DNA of 64,000 nucleotides, from assembly GCA_020444065.1 (NCBI GenBank), contig JAHLLQ010000003.1, positions 1 through 64,000 on the forward strand, in the 5' to 3' direction. Position numbers and translations under genes: made by a program. This stretch comes from a bacterium. Lineage in GTDB: Bacteria > Sumerlaeota > Sumerlaeia > SLMS01 > JAHLLQ01. Positions within the stretch are counted from its first letter, which is position 1. Every line of letters starts with the position of its first letter. This document shows positions 44,495-54,500 of this stretch, piece by piece. Below the pieces are notes generated by a model. It was not told the DNA's origin. It was given only the letters and a program-made list of their open reading frames with translations, and did not search any database.

Positions 44495-47449
44495 TTACTT
44501 CATTTTCTTCCGGGCACGCTTCTTTGCTTCCAGAAGGCTGCCCATGCCTGTTTGTCCACTCTCGCCGCGCCCTTCGGTGGGCGAGACGGTTTGTTTGCTG
44601 CGATGACGAACGGGACCCTTGGGGGCCTGCTCGTCGGGATTTGCGAAAACGGAACCGTCGGACTGTTCCGTATCGCCGAGTCGTTCGCGGAACTTCTTCC
44701 GCGCTTCCTGTTCTTCGCGTTCGCGTTCCTTGTCGGCGGTGGCGCGCCGTTTGGCCGCCATCAAGTTGTCCATGGCCGCGTCGCGTTCTTCAATACGCTT
44801 CGGGCTACGGAACGTGATGATGCGGAAGGTATTGACGGCGTATCGCTGCGCGCCTGCCCAGAGTTCCGCGAAGTCGAGATACACGCGACGCAGGAAAATA
44901 TCGAGGGGCAGAAGCAGCAGGCCGGCAAACAGTAGCCACGGCCAGATGGGTTGAGGGCGCGCGGCGCTGACGAGCGTTGTGTGATCGAACGGGTTGTACT
45001 GCGCGTCCATCTCGCGACCGCCGGACTCTTTGGCGATCTTTTCGAGGAAGGTGTCGTTCGTTTGCGTGGCCTGGTACTCGGGCGAGTAGGACAGCGCGAC
45101 GCCGCTGGTGATCAGCTCGGGCGACTCTTCTTCGCCGGTCACCATTGAAACCATGTAGGTGCCGACCTGGTTGGCTTCGAACTCGCCTTCGTAGCGGCCG
45201 GGTGCGACCTGGCGAATCTGCGCTTTGTGCGGTTCGAGATCGGGGCCGATGACGGTGGTGTTGAATTCGAGGAAATTGCGGAAGCCGCCATCGAGTTCCA
45301 GCGCGTCGATGGTGATCTTGCCGCGGCCGCCTTGGAGCTCGGTGTTGACCTGGAAGTTGGAACTGCTGGTCTCGCGCAGTGAGAAACGCACGACCTGGCT
45401 CCAGAACTTGCTGTAACCATCCCAACTGACCCACTGCGCGGCCCAACGGCTCTTGGCATCGCTGGTGAAGGCAACGGTTTTTCCGAGGCCATAGCGCCAG
45501 TGCGCAAGGAGTGGGTCGTCTTTGTCGGTGCGCAGCGCGTAAGTGGCGAGATCTTTGTCGGACGTGACGACGTAGCCGTTCAGGGCGGGAAGTTGCGGAA
45601 TGCCTTCGAGGATTTCGGAGGGGACGTCGTATTTCGGGGCGAAGGTTTCTTCGAAGATCAACGAACGCCGAACGATGGACGCTTCCTTGACGAAGATGCG
45701 CGGGAGTTCGCGTGCTGTCTTCGGGTAGTAGAAGTTGCCGGCGCCCCAGTAGGACATGTTCTTGAGCGTCTCGACGGTCTGGCCGGCGTGGGGTGCGATG
45801 GCGACGGCGGAGACGGTGATGCCTTCGTCGCGGATCTTGTTTACGAGCGGCTTCTGCGGCGGCGCGGGATCGCCGTCGGAGATGACGACGATGTGCTTCG
45901 CCTGTGTCTTGACGTCTTTGAGTTCTTCGTATGCGAGCTCGAGTGTCGGGTCGAAGGTGGGCATGTCCATCGGCGAGACGTTGTTGATCATGGCGCGCAT
46001 GCGGCGCTTGTCGCCGGCTTGCTGGAGCCCGGGATCCCACAGCCAGAACTCGCCCCAACCGCCCATGCCGCCGCCGATTCCGACGCCGGGCTTCTGGCCA
46101 TAATACAGGAGGCCGAAGTAATCCTGGGCGGAGAGCACATCGAGTGCAGCGATGGAGATCTCGCGCGCCCACGCGTTACCGGATGGAATCTCGCAGGTGT
46201 GCAGCACGATGACGAGGGCGCCGTTGGGGAGGACCTTCTTCTGCTTCACGTCCATCGAGACGGGCAGTGCGCGTTCGATGGGAGTGTCCTGGTACCCGCC
46301 GGCTCCAAAGGAGTTTTCTCCGCCGATCATGACGAGGCCGACGCCGAGATCCTGGACGGCGCGTTCGATCATCTTCATCTGGTCGCGCGTCATGCTCGAG
46401 GCGTGGACGTCAGACAGAATGATGGAGTCGTAGCCTTGTAACTCGCCGAGCGTGCGCGGGATTTCCGTTTCGGAGACGTAATCGACGACGATGTTTTCGA
46501 GACGAAGTGCAGCCGCGAGGTAGTTGGTCGAGGTGTGATCGCCTTCGACGTAGAGCACGCGCGGTTCGGCTTTCAGATAGGTGAAGGCTTCCGCGCGGTT
46601 GTTCTGCGGGCGGGCATCGCCGGCGGCTTCGAAGGTGGCGCTGTACTGGTGGAAGCCACCTTCCTCCAGGCGTCGCGGCAGCGTGAGCGGCGTATTGCGT
46701 CCGCCGGAGACTTCGACCTTCTGGTCGACGATGAGCTTACCGTCTTCGTACAGGCGTAAACGGCCCTCGGTGTCTTCTTTCGAGGAGAGGAAGACTTTGA
46801 CGTCGAAGGGCGAGTCCTTGGCGGTTTGCTGCGGGACGATGATCTTGTCAATCTGGACGTCCTGTTCCTGGGAGTAGTTGAGCGGAACGATGTCGACGGG
46901 GACGTTGTTGTTTCGAGCGAGGCGCGCGATCTCAAGAGCGCTGCCGCTGTTTTCATTGCCGTCGGAGAGCAGCACCATGCGGCGCAGACGGTTGTTCGGG
47001 AAGGCGGCGAGCGCGAGGCGCATGGCCTTCGCGATGTCGGTGCGTTCGCCTTCGATCGCGGAGTTGATCTGGCCTTCGAACTCGAAGGTCTTAACGGCGG
47101 TGGACTCGAGAGATGGCTGGTCGCCGAAGACGATCAGACCGGCTTCGTCGTTGGCGGGTTTTTCCTTGGAGAATTCGGAGATGACCTGTGTGGCGCGCTC
47201 GCGCAGGTTCACCGGGATCGAGTCGGATTGATCGAGCAGGAAGTAGACGGTGAGGTCTTTGCTCTGGCGCACGAATTCCATCTTCGCCAGCGCGAGAATG
47301 AACAGAAGAATGATCAGCGTACGCAGGATGATGATCAGCCAGCGCCGGCCGGTTTCGACCGTGCGCAACCGGCGGGCGGCAAGCCAGAAGAGCGGGAGGA
47401 TCAGCAGCAGCCACAGGTAGATGGGCTCGGCGGCGTGGAAGGCGGTCAC
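44495..47449 (-). CDS. Large membrane VWA protein with glutamine-amidotransferase-like segment
   Basis: 984 residues; start GTG 47449, overlapping the previous stop (GTGA), with GGGAGGCG upstream. Two N-terminal helices (LWLLLILPLFWLAARR and LIIILRTLIILLFILALA) precede a VWA domain with DQSDS (73-77). A beta-sandwich region follows, then a class-I amidotransferase-like segment (YDSIILSDVHASSMTRDQM, MIGGENSFGAGGYQDT), a second VWA-like domain (GALVIVLHTCEIPSG ... HIVVISDGDP), a further beta domain, and a helix (WPWLLFAGLLLLPLDIFLRRV). The cytoplasmic tail is charged. Such proteins join MoxR/DUF58 systems in many Gram-negative genomes. Confidence 0.87.
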   Translation of the reverse strand: MTAFHAAEPIYLWLLLILPLFWLAARRLRTVETGRRWLIIILRTLIILLFILALAKMEFVRQSKDLTVYFLLDQSDSIPVNLRERATQVISEFSKEKPANDEAGLIVFGDQPSLESTAVKTFEFEGQINSAIEGERTDIAKAMRLALAAFPNNRLRRMVLLSDGNENSGSALEIARLARNNNVPVDIVPLNYSQEQDVQIDKIIVPQQTAKDSPFDVKVFLSSKEDTEGRLRLYEDGKLIVDQKVEVSGGRNTPLTLPRRLEEGGFHQYSATFEAAGDARPQNNRAEAFTYLKAEPRVLYVEGDHTSTNYLAAALRLENIVVDYVSETEIPRTLGELQGYDSIILSDVHASSMTRDQMKMIERAVQDLGVGLVMIGGENSFGAGGYQDTPIERALPVSMDVKQKKVLPNGALVIVLHTCEIPSGNAWAREISIAALDVLSAQDYFGLLYYGQKPGVGIGGGMGGWGEFWLWDPGLQQAGDKRRMRAMINNVSPMDMPTFDPTLELAYEELKDVKTQAKHIVVISDGDPAPPQKPLVNKIRDEGITVSAVAIAPHAGQTVETLKNMSYWGAGNFYYPKTARELPRIFVKEASIVRRSLIFEETFAPKYDVPSEILEGIPQLPALNGYVVTSDKDLATYALRTDKDDPLLAHWRYGLGKTVAFTSDAKSRWAAQWVSWDGYSKFWSQVVRFSLRETSSSNFQVNTELQGGRGKITIDALELDGGFRNFLEFNTTVIGPDLEPHKAQIRQVAPGRYEGEFEANQVGTYMVSMVTGEEESPELITSGVALSYSPEYQATQTNDTFLEKIAKESGGREMDAQYNPFDHTTLVSAARPQPIWPWLLFAGLLLLPLDIFLRRVYLDFAELWAGAQRYAVNTFRIITFRSPKRIEERDAAMDNLMAAKRRATADKEREREEQEARKKFRERLGDTEQSDGSVFANPDEQAPKGPVRHRSKQTVSPTEGRGESGQTGMGSLLEAKKRARKKMK

Positions 47450-48420
47450 GATTCGCCTCCCGCGCGGAAGTGTCCGGCGGCCCGGTCGACCATCTGCACG
47501 CGGCCGTTTTTCGTGTCGGCAATGGCGAGTTCACCCTCGGGGCCTGCTGCGACACCCCAGGGGGTGAAGAGCTGGCCGGGGCGATAGCCGGGGCCGCCCC
47601 AGATGCCGAGGAACTTTCCACCGGCGGTGAAGTGACTGATGCGGCTGTTGCCGTACTCGCACAGGTAAACGGTGCCGTCGTCGGCGATTGTGAGGTCGTA
47701 GGGATACTTCAGTTGACCGGGTTCCTCGCCGGCTTCGCCCCAGACATCGAGGCGGTTGCCGTCGCGATCGAAGATGCGAACACAGTTGTTGCCGGCGTCG
47801 GCGACGAACAGGCGGCCGTCCTTGTCGATGGCGACGGCCATGGGGCGCTGCAGGTCGCTGAACTCGGTTTCCTTCGAGCCCCACTCTTTGATGAACTCGC
47901 CCTCGCGCGTGTACTGCATGACGCGGCTGCGCTGGCCGTACTCGGTGATCCAGACGGTCTTGCCGTCGGGATCGGGGCAGACGTCGGTGGGGAAGATCAT
48001 CTGGCCGGGCTCGATGCCTTCCTCGCCCCAGGAGGAGAGAAGGTTGCCCTCCAGATCGTAGTGGAGAATGCGCTGGTAGTGCGTGTCGGCGATCCAGACG
48101 GACTTGTTGTCCAGGTCGAGGGTCATGCCGGTAGGCGTTCCGTTTTCCCATGCGGGAAGCCACCACTTGCGGAGGAACTTGCCGGAGGTGGCGTCGAAGA
48201 CCTGGATGCGGCCGGTGCGATCGATGACGATGAGTTCCTGGTCGGGCGTGATGGCGACGGCGCGGGGGTTGGAGAACTGGCCGGGCTGGCGGCCGAAGTC
48301 GCCGACGATGCGGGCGCCGTCGGCGGGGGCGTCACCGGCCTGGCTGGTGCTCGCCCAAAAATAAAGGACGGCCAGGATCGCCGCTAGAACGATCCCGGCT
48401 CGCCAACCGATCGTCTTCAA
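47446..48420 (-). CDS. Membrane-anchored NHL-repeat propeller protein
   Basis: 324 residues. A TTG start is inferred at 48420 because no ATG gives a better signal anchor (GIVLAAILAVLYFWAST). Six NHL blades (GDFGRQPGQFSNPRAVAI, FPTDVCPDPDGKTVWITEYG, QRPMAVAIDKDGRLFVADAGNN, KYPYDLTIADDGTVYLCEYGN, FTPWGVAAGPEGELAIADTKN and one weaker) make up the outside part. It probably presents a binding propeller on the membrane or periplasm side, for the operon's complex. An NHL protein in a MoxR operon is not the usual Bat arrangement. Confidence 0.82.
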   Translation of the reverse strand: MKTIGWRAGIVLAAILAVLYFWASTSQAGDAPADGARIVGDFGRQPGQFSNPRAVAITPDQELIVIDRTGRIQVFDATSGKFLRKWWLPAWENGTPTGMTLDLDNKSVWIADTHYQRILHYDLEGNLLSSWGEEGIEPGQMIFPTDVCPDPDGKTVWITEYGQRSRVMQYTREGEFIKEWGSKETEFSDLQRPMAVAIDKDGRLFVADAGNNCVRIFDRDGNRLDVWGEAGEEPGQLKYPYDLTIADDGTVYLCEYGNSRISHFTAGGKFLGIWGGPGYRPGQLFTPWGVAAGPEGELAIADTKNGRVQMVDRAAGHFRAGGES

Positions 48421-48450
48421 ACCCGCTCGACTCAGCAGTCACTCCCCCCG

Positions 48451-50373
48451 TCAGTCGGAGCTTTGTTTCTCCGGGTTGATCGACTCGAAGTAATCCCGAA
48501 CCGAGTTGCGATATCCCACCGGTATTTCGCTGCGCTTCATCGTATCGGCGGCTTTCTGCCGCTGCGTTTCGTAAACTTCCGTGTAGGTAACCTTGGACTC
48601 GCCCTTGGGAGCCGGGGCGTCAATTTCGATGACGGCCAGGATCTCGCCGTCGTTCTTGGCTCCTCGGACCATCTCGTCCTGGAACTGGACGTTGACGAGG
48701 CCGGCGTCGGGGGGCTGGCCGCCACGGCCCTGGCCGGCGGAGCCGCTACCGAGAGACTGGCTCTGGTTGAAGCCCTCCTGCCAGTTCCCCTGTCCGTTTT
48801 GGCCTTGTCCTTGACCCTGTCCCGGCTGCTGGCCTTGGCCCTGACCCGGTTGCTGGCCGGCCTGCTGCTGGCCTTGTTGTCCGCCCTGCTGGCCCTGACC
48901 CTGTCCTTGCTGTTGGCCCTGCTGACCCTGCTGACCTTGCTGACCTTGTTGTCCCTGTTGCTGCTGGGCGTTGCCTTGCTGCTGGGATTGTTGGCCCTGC
49001 TGGCCCTGTTGGTTGAGCATCGAGGAGCGGCACTGGCCCATCTGCTGGCTGAGCTTATCGAGCTGGGCCATCTGGTTCATGAGCTGCTGCTGGTTGGCCA
49101 TCTGCTGAGAGGCCTGCTGCATCTGCTGTTGGGCCTGGGCCATGGCATCGCCGGAGGATTGAGGGTTCTGCTGGCCCTGCTGACCCTGTTGCTGCTGCGG
49201 GTTGCCGCCGCTTTGATTTTGAGACTGTTGCTGGCTGCCTTGGCCGGATTGCTGGCCCTGTTGGTTCTGCGCGGACTGCTGCTGGTTCTGCTGCTGTCCC
49301 TGCTGACCGCCTTGCTGCTGGTCCTGTTGCCCGTTTTGTTGCTGTTGCATGGCATTGGAGGCGTTTCGCGCAGCCTGGGCGGCCTGCTGCAACGCCTCGG
49401 ACATTTGCTGGTTTTCCCTGACCTCGTCGGCGAGGCGTTCGAGTTCGTCGGCGGTCTGCTCCATGTCCTCGGCGGACATGCCCTCGGCCATTTGCTGGGC
49501 GAGTTGCTGCATTTCCTGGGCGGCCTTGTCGAAGTCCTGATTCTTCATGGCCTGCTGGATCTCGCGGGTCTTGTCCGCGCGGGCCAGGCCCTTGATCTGG
49601 CGGAAGGGCTCGTTCTTGCGATCGAGGCTCTTTTGCTTCAGCTTGAGCTCGTCTTCCATCTTGGACATTTCGGCGATGGCAGCTTTCTTGTCCTTGGCGC
49701 CGAGGAAGACATCCTGCGACAAGCGTTCTAGCTTGTCGGCGAATTCCTGGGCTTCTTCCAGTTCCTCGTCCTCGGCGGCCTTTTTGATGTCTCGGGCCAG
49801 CTCCTGGATGCGACGAGCCTCGACTTTGCGCTCGAGTTCTTCGCGAGCGGCCGTCTTCTGGGGGGGCTCGGGCTGCTGGGGTTCGGTGGCGAACAGGTCC
49901 ATCTGGGGCATGGCGAGGTAGAGCACCGCGAACGCGACGGTCGGCCACACGAGGTGGAGGAGACGGCGAGGGACCTTGTACCGGAAATCTTTGTGCGGAT
50001 TGATGGCTTGGGCGTGGCGGGCAGCGTCGTCCTGAAGGGCCTTGATGGCGCCTTCCGGGTCCGGCGAATTGCGCAAAGCAAGAGCGCTTGACAGGCGCTC
50101 GCGGAGGGCAAGCTTGTCGTCGGCCGCGGTGGCGGCCTGGAGCAGGGACATGCGCTTGGCGAACGTCCAGACGATTGCGGCAAGAAGGGCCGCGCCGAGG
50201 ACGCCGGCCGAGATGATCAGCGGATCCCAGGGGATGACCGTGATACGGGAGATGAGCAGGACGATGACGGCGCCGATCAGGCCGAAGAGGACGGTCCGAA
50301 TGACGGTGTCGAAGAAGAAGAAGATCATCAGGCGGCGACGAATCGCCCGGATTTTGCGCTCCAGTTCTGCCAT
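48451..50373 (-). CDS. DUF4175-like membrane protein with long Gln-rich region
   Basis: 640 residues. Membrane helices at about 27-43 and 51-72 (IRTVLFGLIGAVIVLLIS, IISAGVLGAALLAAIVWTF) and near 135-155 (LVWPTVAFAVLYLA) are followed by coiled-coil-like charged segments (EELERKVEARRIQELARDIKK; KKAAIAEMSKMEDELKLKQKSLDRK). A Gln/Gly-rich low-complexity region runs to about residue 535. A C-terminal domain (VQFQDEMVRGAKNDGEILAVIEIDAP) follows. It is the first gene of the operon. The Q-rich region explains the Leu-rich frame on the opposite strand. DUF4175-type proteins occur beside MoxR systems; function unknown. Confidence 0.8.
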   Translation of the reverse strand: MAELERKIRAIRRRLMIFFFFDTVIRTVLFGLIGAVIVLLISRITVIPWDPLIISAGVLGAALLAAIVWTFAKRMSLLQAATAADDKLALRERLSSALALRNSPDPEGAIKALQDDAARHAQAINPHKDFRYKVPRRLLHLVWPTVAFAVLYLAMPQMDLFATEPQQPEPPQKTAAREELERKVEARRIQELARDIKKAAEDEELEEAQEFADKLERLSQDVFLGAKDKKAAIAEMSKMEDELKLKQKSLDRKNEPFRQIKGLARADKTREIQQAMKNQDFDKAAQEMQQLAQQMAEGMSAEDMEQTADELERLADEVRENQQMSEALQQAAQAARNASNAMQQQQNGQQDQQQGGQQGQQQNQQQSAQNQQGQQSGQGSQQQSQNQSGGNPQQQQGQQGQQNPQSSGDAMAQAQQQMQQASQQMANQQQLMNQMAQLDKLSQQMGQCRSSMLNQQGQQGQQSQQQGNAQQQQGQQGQQGQQGQQGQQQGQGQGQQGGQQGQQQAGQQPGQGQGQQPGQGQGQGQNGQGNWQEGFNQSQSLGSGSAGQGRGGQPPDAGLVNVQFQDEMVRGAKNDGEILAVIEIDAPAPKGESKVTYTEVYETQRQKAADTMKRSEIPVGYRNSVRDYFESINPEKQSSD

Positions 50374-50524
50374 CGTTCGACACCTCTCTGGGAATTATGG
50401 TTCCCGTGGGGAGAAAACCTTCATTTCCTCCCCTTTGACAGTAGCAAAACCGGAAAGGTTCGCAAGGGGAGAAGAACAAATGACCGAAGGAGTCTGAGCG
50501 TTGTGAAAAGGCTGGTTGGGGTTC

Positions 50525-51166
50525 CTATTCATCCAGATTCATCTGATCGATGAAGGCGTCCGCTTCGGCGATGGAGGATTCCATCTCGCTGATCAGCGAG
50601 GCGATGTCGGATTCGAGGGCGTCGACTTGGCCTTCGAGGGACGCGATGGCGTTTGCGTTGAGGTTGTGCTTCAGGAAGAGGACGTGGTCCTGGAAGGCGC
50701 TGAGGACGGGGTCCATTTTGGACTCGGCGCGGCGCATGGCGAAGATCAGGTCGTCGTAGCGTTTCTGGGTTTCGTAAAGGCGCTGTTCGCTGATGCGGCG
50801 GAAGCGGTCGTTGCTGTAGTCGTCGAGTTCATCTTCCCATTCGGCGAAGAGGTCCTCGGCGACGCTTTCGATGGAGTCGATTCGATCACCGACGGCGTCG
50901 GCGCGGTCCTTACAGCGCTCGTAGTCGCGGCTGAGCTTGTTGTAATTGGATTCGAGCTCTCCGCCCTGGAAATCGACCAGGGCGCTGAAGCGTTCGAGTG
51001 CGCTCTGGAACTCTTCCTTGGCTTCCTGCTGCTCTTCGCGGGCGTCCTTGACGCGGTCGACGAGGATGTCGCGCTTCTCTGAGCCGAAGGTTTCCATCAC
51101 ATTGTAGTAAATCGACGAGCATGACGACAGCATGGTGACGGTCAGAAGCAGGAATAGCGTGCGCAT
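50525..51166 (-). CDS. DUF2959-family lipoprotein
   Basis: 213 residues; the N-terminus MRTLFLLLTVTMLSSCSS has a lipobox (LSSC). Long coiled-coil helices follow (VDRVKDAREEQQEAKEEFQSALERF; LYETQKRYDDLIFAMRRAESKMDPVLSAFQDHVLFLKHNLN), matching DUF2959. It is separated from the Gln-rich gene by about 150 bases and may be transcribed separately. Role in the envelope unknown. Confidence 0.88.
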   Translation of the reverse strand: MRTLFLLLTVTMLSSCSSIYYNVMETFGSEKRDILVDRVKDAREEQQEAKEEFQSALERFSALVDFQGGELESNYNKLSRDYERCKDRADAVGDRIDSIESVAEDLFAEWEDELDDYSNDRFRRISEQRLYETQKRYDDLIFAMRRAESKMDPVLSAFQDHVLFLKHNLNANAIASLEGQVDALESDIASLISEMESSIAEADAFIDQMNLDE

Positions 51167-51577
51167 TGGCGGAGACTCCCCTTAATCAATGGTTGGCAGG
51201 CCGGATGCTGACCCAAGGTGGGCGGCAAAGGCAAACAGCAATGTTGGGCAACGGGCGGGATATATGCCCGCCCAGCATATATGGGACTTCCGTCAGGGCG
51301 GGAAGTATAGGTCGGCGGTTGCGACCGGAACGGGACGACTACGGGCAAGTGTTTGTCACAGAATGCACATTCGTCACGCAGGCAAATCAAGCATCTATCC
51401 ATCAGAATCGAGGAATATTGAGAACAATGCGATGTGGTTTGTTGTGTCCTAAAACGGGTTGACCGGCCGAAGTGTTGAAGGTCTCCTCGATTTCTTGCAC
51501 TTCTGTGAGAAGGAGCTTTTCTGCGAAAGACTTCGCAGCGGTGCATCTTACTCCAGCATCCTGTTTGGGAGGACACT
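51167..51577. other. Intergenic region
   Basis: 411 bases between divergent genes at 51166 and 51578. A small hairpin GGGCGGG/CCCGCCC around ATATATG (51253-51273) is the only structured stretch noticed. The region must hold the promoters of both flanking genes. No RNA gene or small protein was recognised. Confidence 0.4.
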
Positions 51578-54500
51578 ATGCTGCTGCGTCCCCGTTTTTT
51601 GTTAACGCTTTCCGCTTCACTTCTTCTTTCGACATCTCTGGTTCCCGCGCAGCCGCGACAGAGTCCGGCGCCGTGGAAGTATCTGGACACGGCTCTGGCG
51701 AAGGATGAACTGGCCAATGCGCTGAAGATGGATTCGGATTTGAAGGCGCTCGTCGCAGGCGAGGTGATGGCTGCGCGTGGCGAAGCGCCGGCGGCGAACG
51801 AGCCGGGTTCGATTGCTTACCATGCACGCTCGTTCCAGGTCGCGCACGAGCATCCAATCGTTGACATCACGATGCGAGGCGATGGCGAAGATGCGATTGA
51901 AGAGCTCAAGGCCTTGCCGGGCGTGACGATCAATGGCGTGGCACACGCGCCGACATATACGGTGATCTCCGCCGTGATTCCGGTCGGTCAATTGATGAGC
52001 GCCGCGGCGAATCCTGCGTTTTGCGGTTTGTCTTCTGTTGCTGCCCGCACGATGGGCGAGGACGCAGCGAAGATGACGTTTGTTGCGCGTGGCGAGGGCG
52101 TCGCGAGCAATCAGGCGGAGACGGCGCTGGATGTCGATGACATGCGGCGGTACTTTCCGACGATCGATGGGACCGGGATCAGAATCGGTGTGATGTCGAA
52201 TTCAGCGAACAATCGAGATGGAGTCGCCGGCGACGGTGGGCTGATTGGAATTGCGGAATCGCAGAACACAGGCGACTTGCCTTTGGGTGCTCGGATTCTG
52301 TTCCTTGGAGATCCAAGCGGCACGGGCTATTCGGACGAAGGCCGCGGCATGATGGAGTTGGTCTACGATCTGTTGCCGGGTGTCACACAGATTGGGTTCA
52401 AGACAGCATCTGGTGGGCAGGGAGCGTTTGCGGCGAACATTACAGATCTCGCCAACAATGGGATGAACGTCATCGTCGACGATGTCAGTTACAATGGGGA
52501 ACCCGTATTCCAGGACGGCGTGATTGCGATCGCGATCAACAACTTCGTCGCAAACGGCGGGATGCATTTCACATCGGCCGGAAATGGTGGTCCTCAGAAG
52601 GCGTACCTTTCCGAACTGATCGACACGGACAACAATGGCTATCATGAGTTCGATGTCGGCGACGAGTCGCTAAATGTCACTGTCAGCGCCAACAAGGTGT
52701 TTGCAAGTGAGTTGTGGTGGGCGCAGCCGTGGGGCGCTGCGACAACCGACATGGAAATCGAGCTGTGGAACGAGACGGACACGACGTTGCTGGCCAGCAG
52801 TGCCGATGCAAACATCGGTGGGAATCCTTACGACCTGATTGCGTACGATAACACCGGCGGGGCGGAGTTCGATGCGCATCTGAAAATCCATCAGCTTGGC
52901 GGAAGCAGCGAGCGCCCGATATTCAAGATCCTCGTTCCGAAACTGCTGGAGCACTTGGAGAAGGAAACGGGATCGCTGGTGCAACACGGACATGGTCCGA
53001 ATGGAATTTCTGTCGGGTCGTCCTATTATTGGGATCCGACGTACGCGCACAATGGCAGCAGTCGAGGGCCGTCGGTTCACTTCTTTGATCCTGCCGGCAG
53101 TCCATATGCGAATCCCATCGATTATGAGAAGCCAGAGTTCATAGCGGTCGATGGTGTGGATACGACCTTCTTTGGTTCGCCGGACACCGACGGTACGGGG
53201 TATCCGAATTTCTTTGGAACATCGGCGGCAGCACCGAACGCGGCGGCGGTGGCGTGTTTGCTTCTTCAGGCATCGGGTGGACCGGGCAGTTTGAGTCGCT
53301 ACGATGCTGTTCAACAACTGCAGGCGTCGGCGATCGATCTTCACGACGTGGGATACGATGTCGATTCCGGATACGGACGGCTGGATGCACTGACGATGCT
53401 GACGACGATGCAGCAGCCCGAAACGAATTCGACCCAGTACATTACGAATCCTTTCGGCGACGTGCGTGTGAAGGCGTACTTCCCGAATGACAGCACGCCG
53501 ATGGGCTTCATGTGGAATTGCACTGCGCTTGGAGAGATGACTGTGGTCGCGGACAATCTGGCTGGGTCGGAGGCAGACGTCTACACGGTGGTCTACGATC
53601 ATGACGGGAGCGATGTCCTTGGCGTAGACCGGGATGAGACTGGGATGACCGTCAACGGACTGGCGGCGGAACCGTACTGGGCAACGGTGTATAGCGATGC
53701 GCCATTCAGCACAACCAACCAGGCCTGTCAATTCCGAGTTGCAGGGCCGGCGCCGACGGTCAGCGAGCGCACGCTGGATGGCGATGGTTTGGATTCCGTT
53801 TCGTCGAATCTCATTAAGTCGTCGCACGTGAAGTACTATCACTATGTTCCGGACTTGGGGGTTGATGCGAGCGTTGAGATCACGGTGACGCCGACGGGCT
53901 TCGATTCGCTCATTGCGGTCTTTCGGGGAGACGGAGAACTGCTCGCACAAAGTGGAGGCGGAAACGGCGTCGGCGTGGCCGATACGTTGAGCTTGCCAAA
54001 TCTTCCGGGAGACACAGGTTTCTATCTCGCCGTCGCCTCTCATCGTTTCGACGGGTACGGCGCGTTTTCGCTGTCGGTGGATTTCGATGGGGTCGATGGA
54101 CAGCCTGGAACCATTTGGGATGAATATCCAGCGGCGATTGATCGAATTGCGCGTTTCAACCCCGTGACGGGCGTGGCGGAATTCTCGATCGATAATTTGC
54201 TCGAGGGTTCGGCGCACTACACGATGGTTGAGCCCGCGTTGAATACGCATTTCAACAGCTACACTACGGGATACTACACCGACAAGATCACCGCGGGGGC
54301 ATACTTCGCCAGCAACGGTCGGCGAATGACCGTTGGCGGTCCGGGGACGCAGGTTATCATCTTCCGAAACGATGATGACTCGAGGAAGCTCTATCGACTC
54401 TATGCCAGCGATGATAACGACGGTGCTCTTGGCGTGGACATCGAGACGGAGTTGACGATCGATCCGCCCGCGAACGACGCGATCAATCCCGGATCCTCGA

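Noticed and set aside
48463-49731. Long rightward frame rich in Leu opposite the Gln-rich gene
   Set aside because: It is the complement of CAG/CAA-type Gln codons; no ribosome site, and the leftward gene has membrane helices and an operon context.
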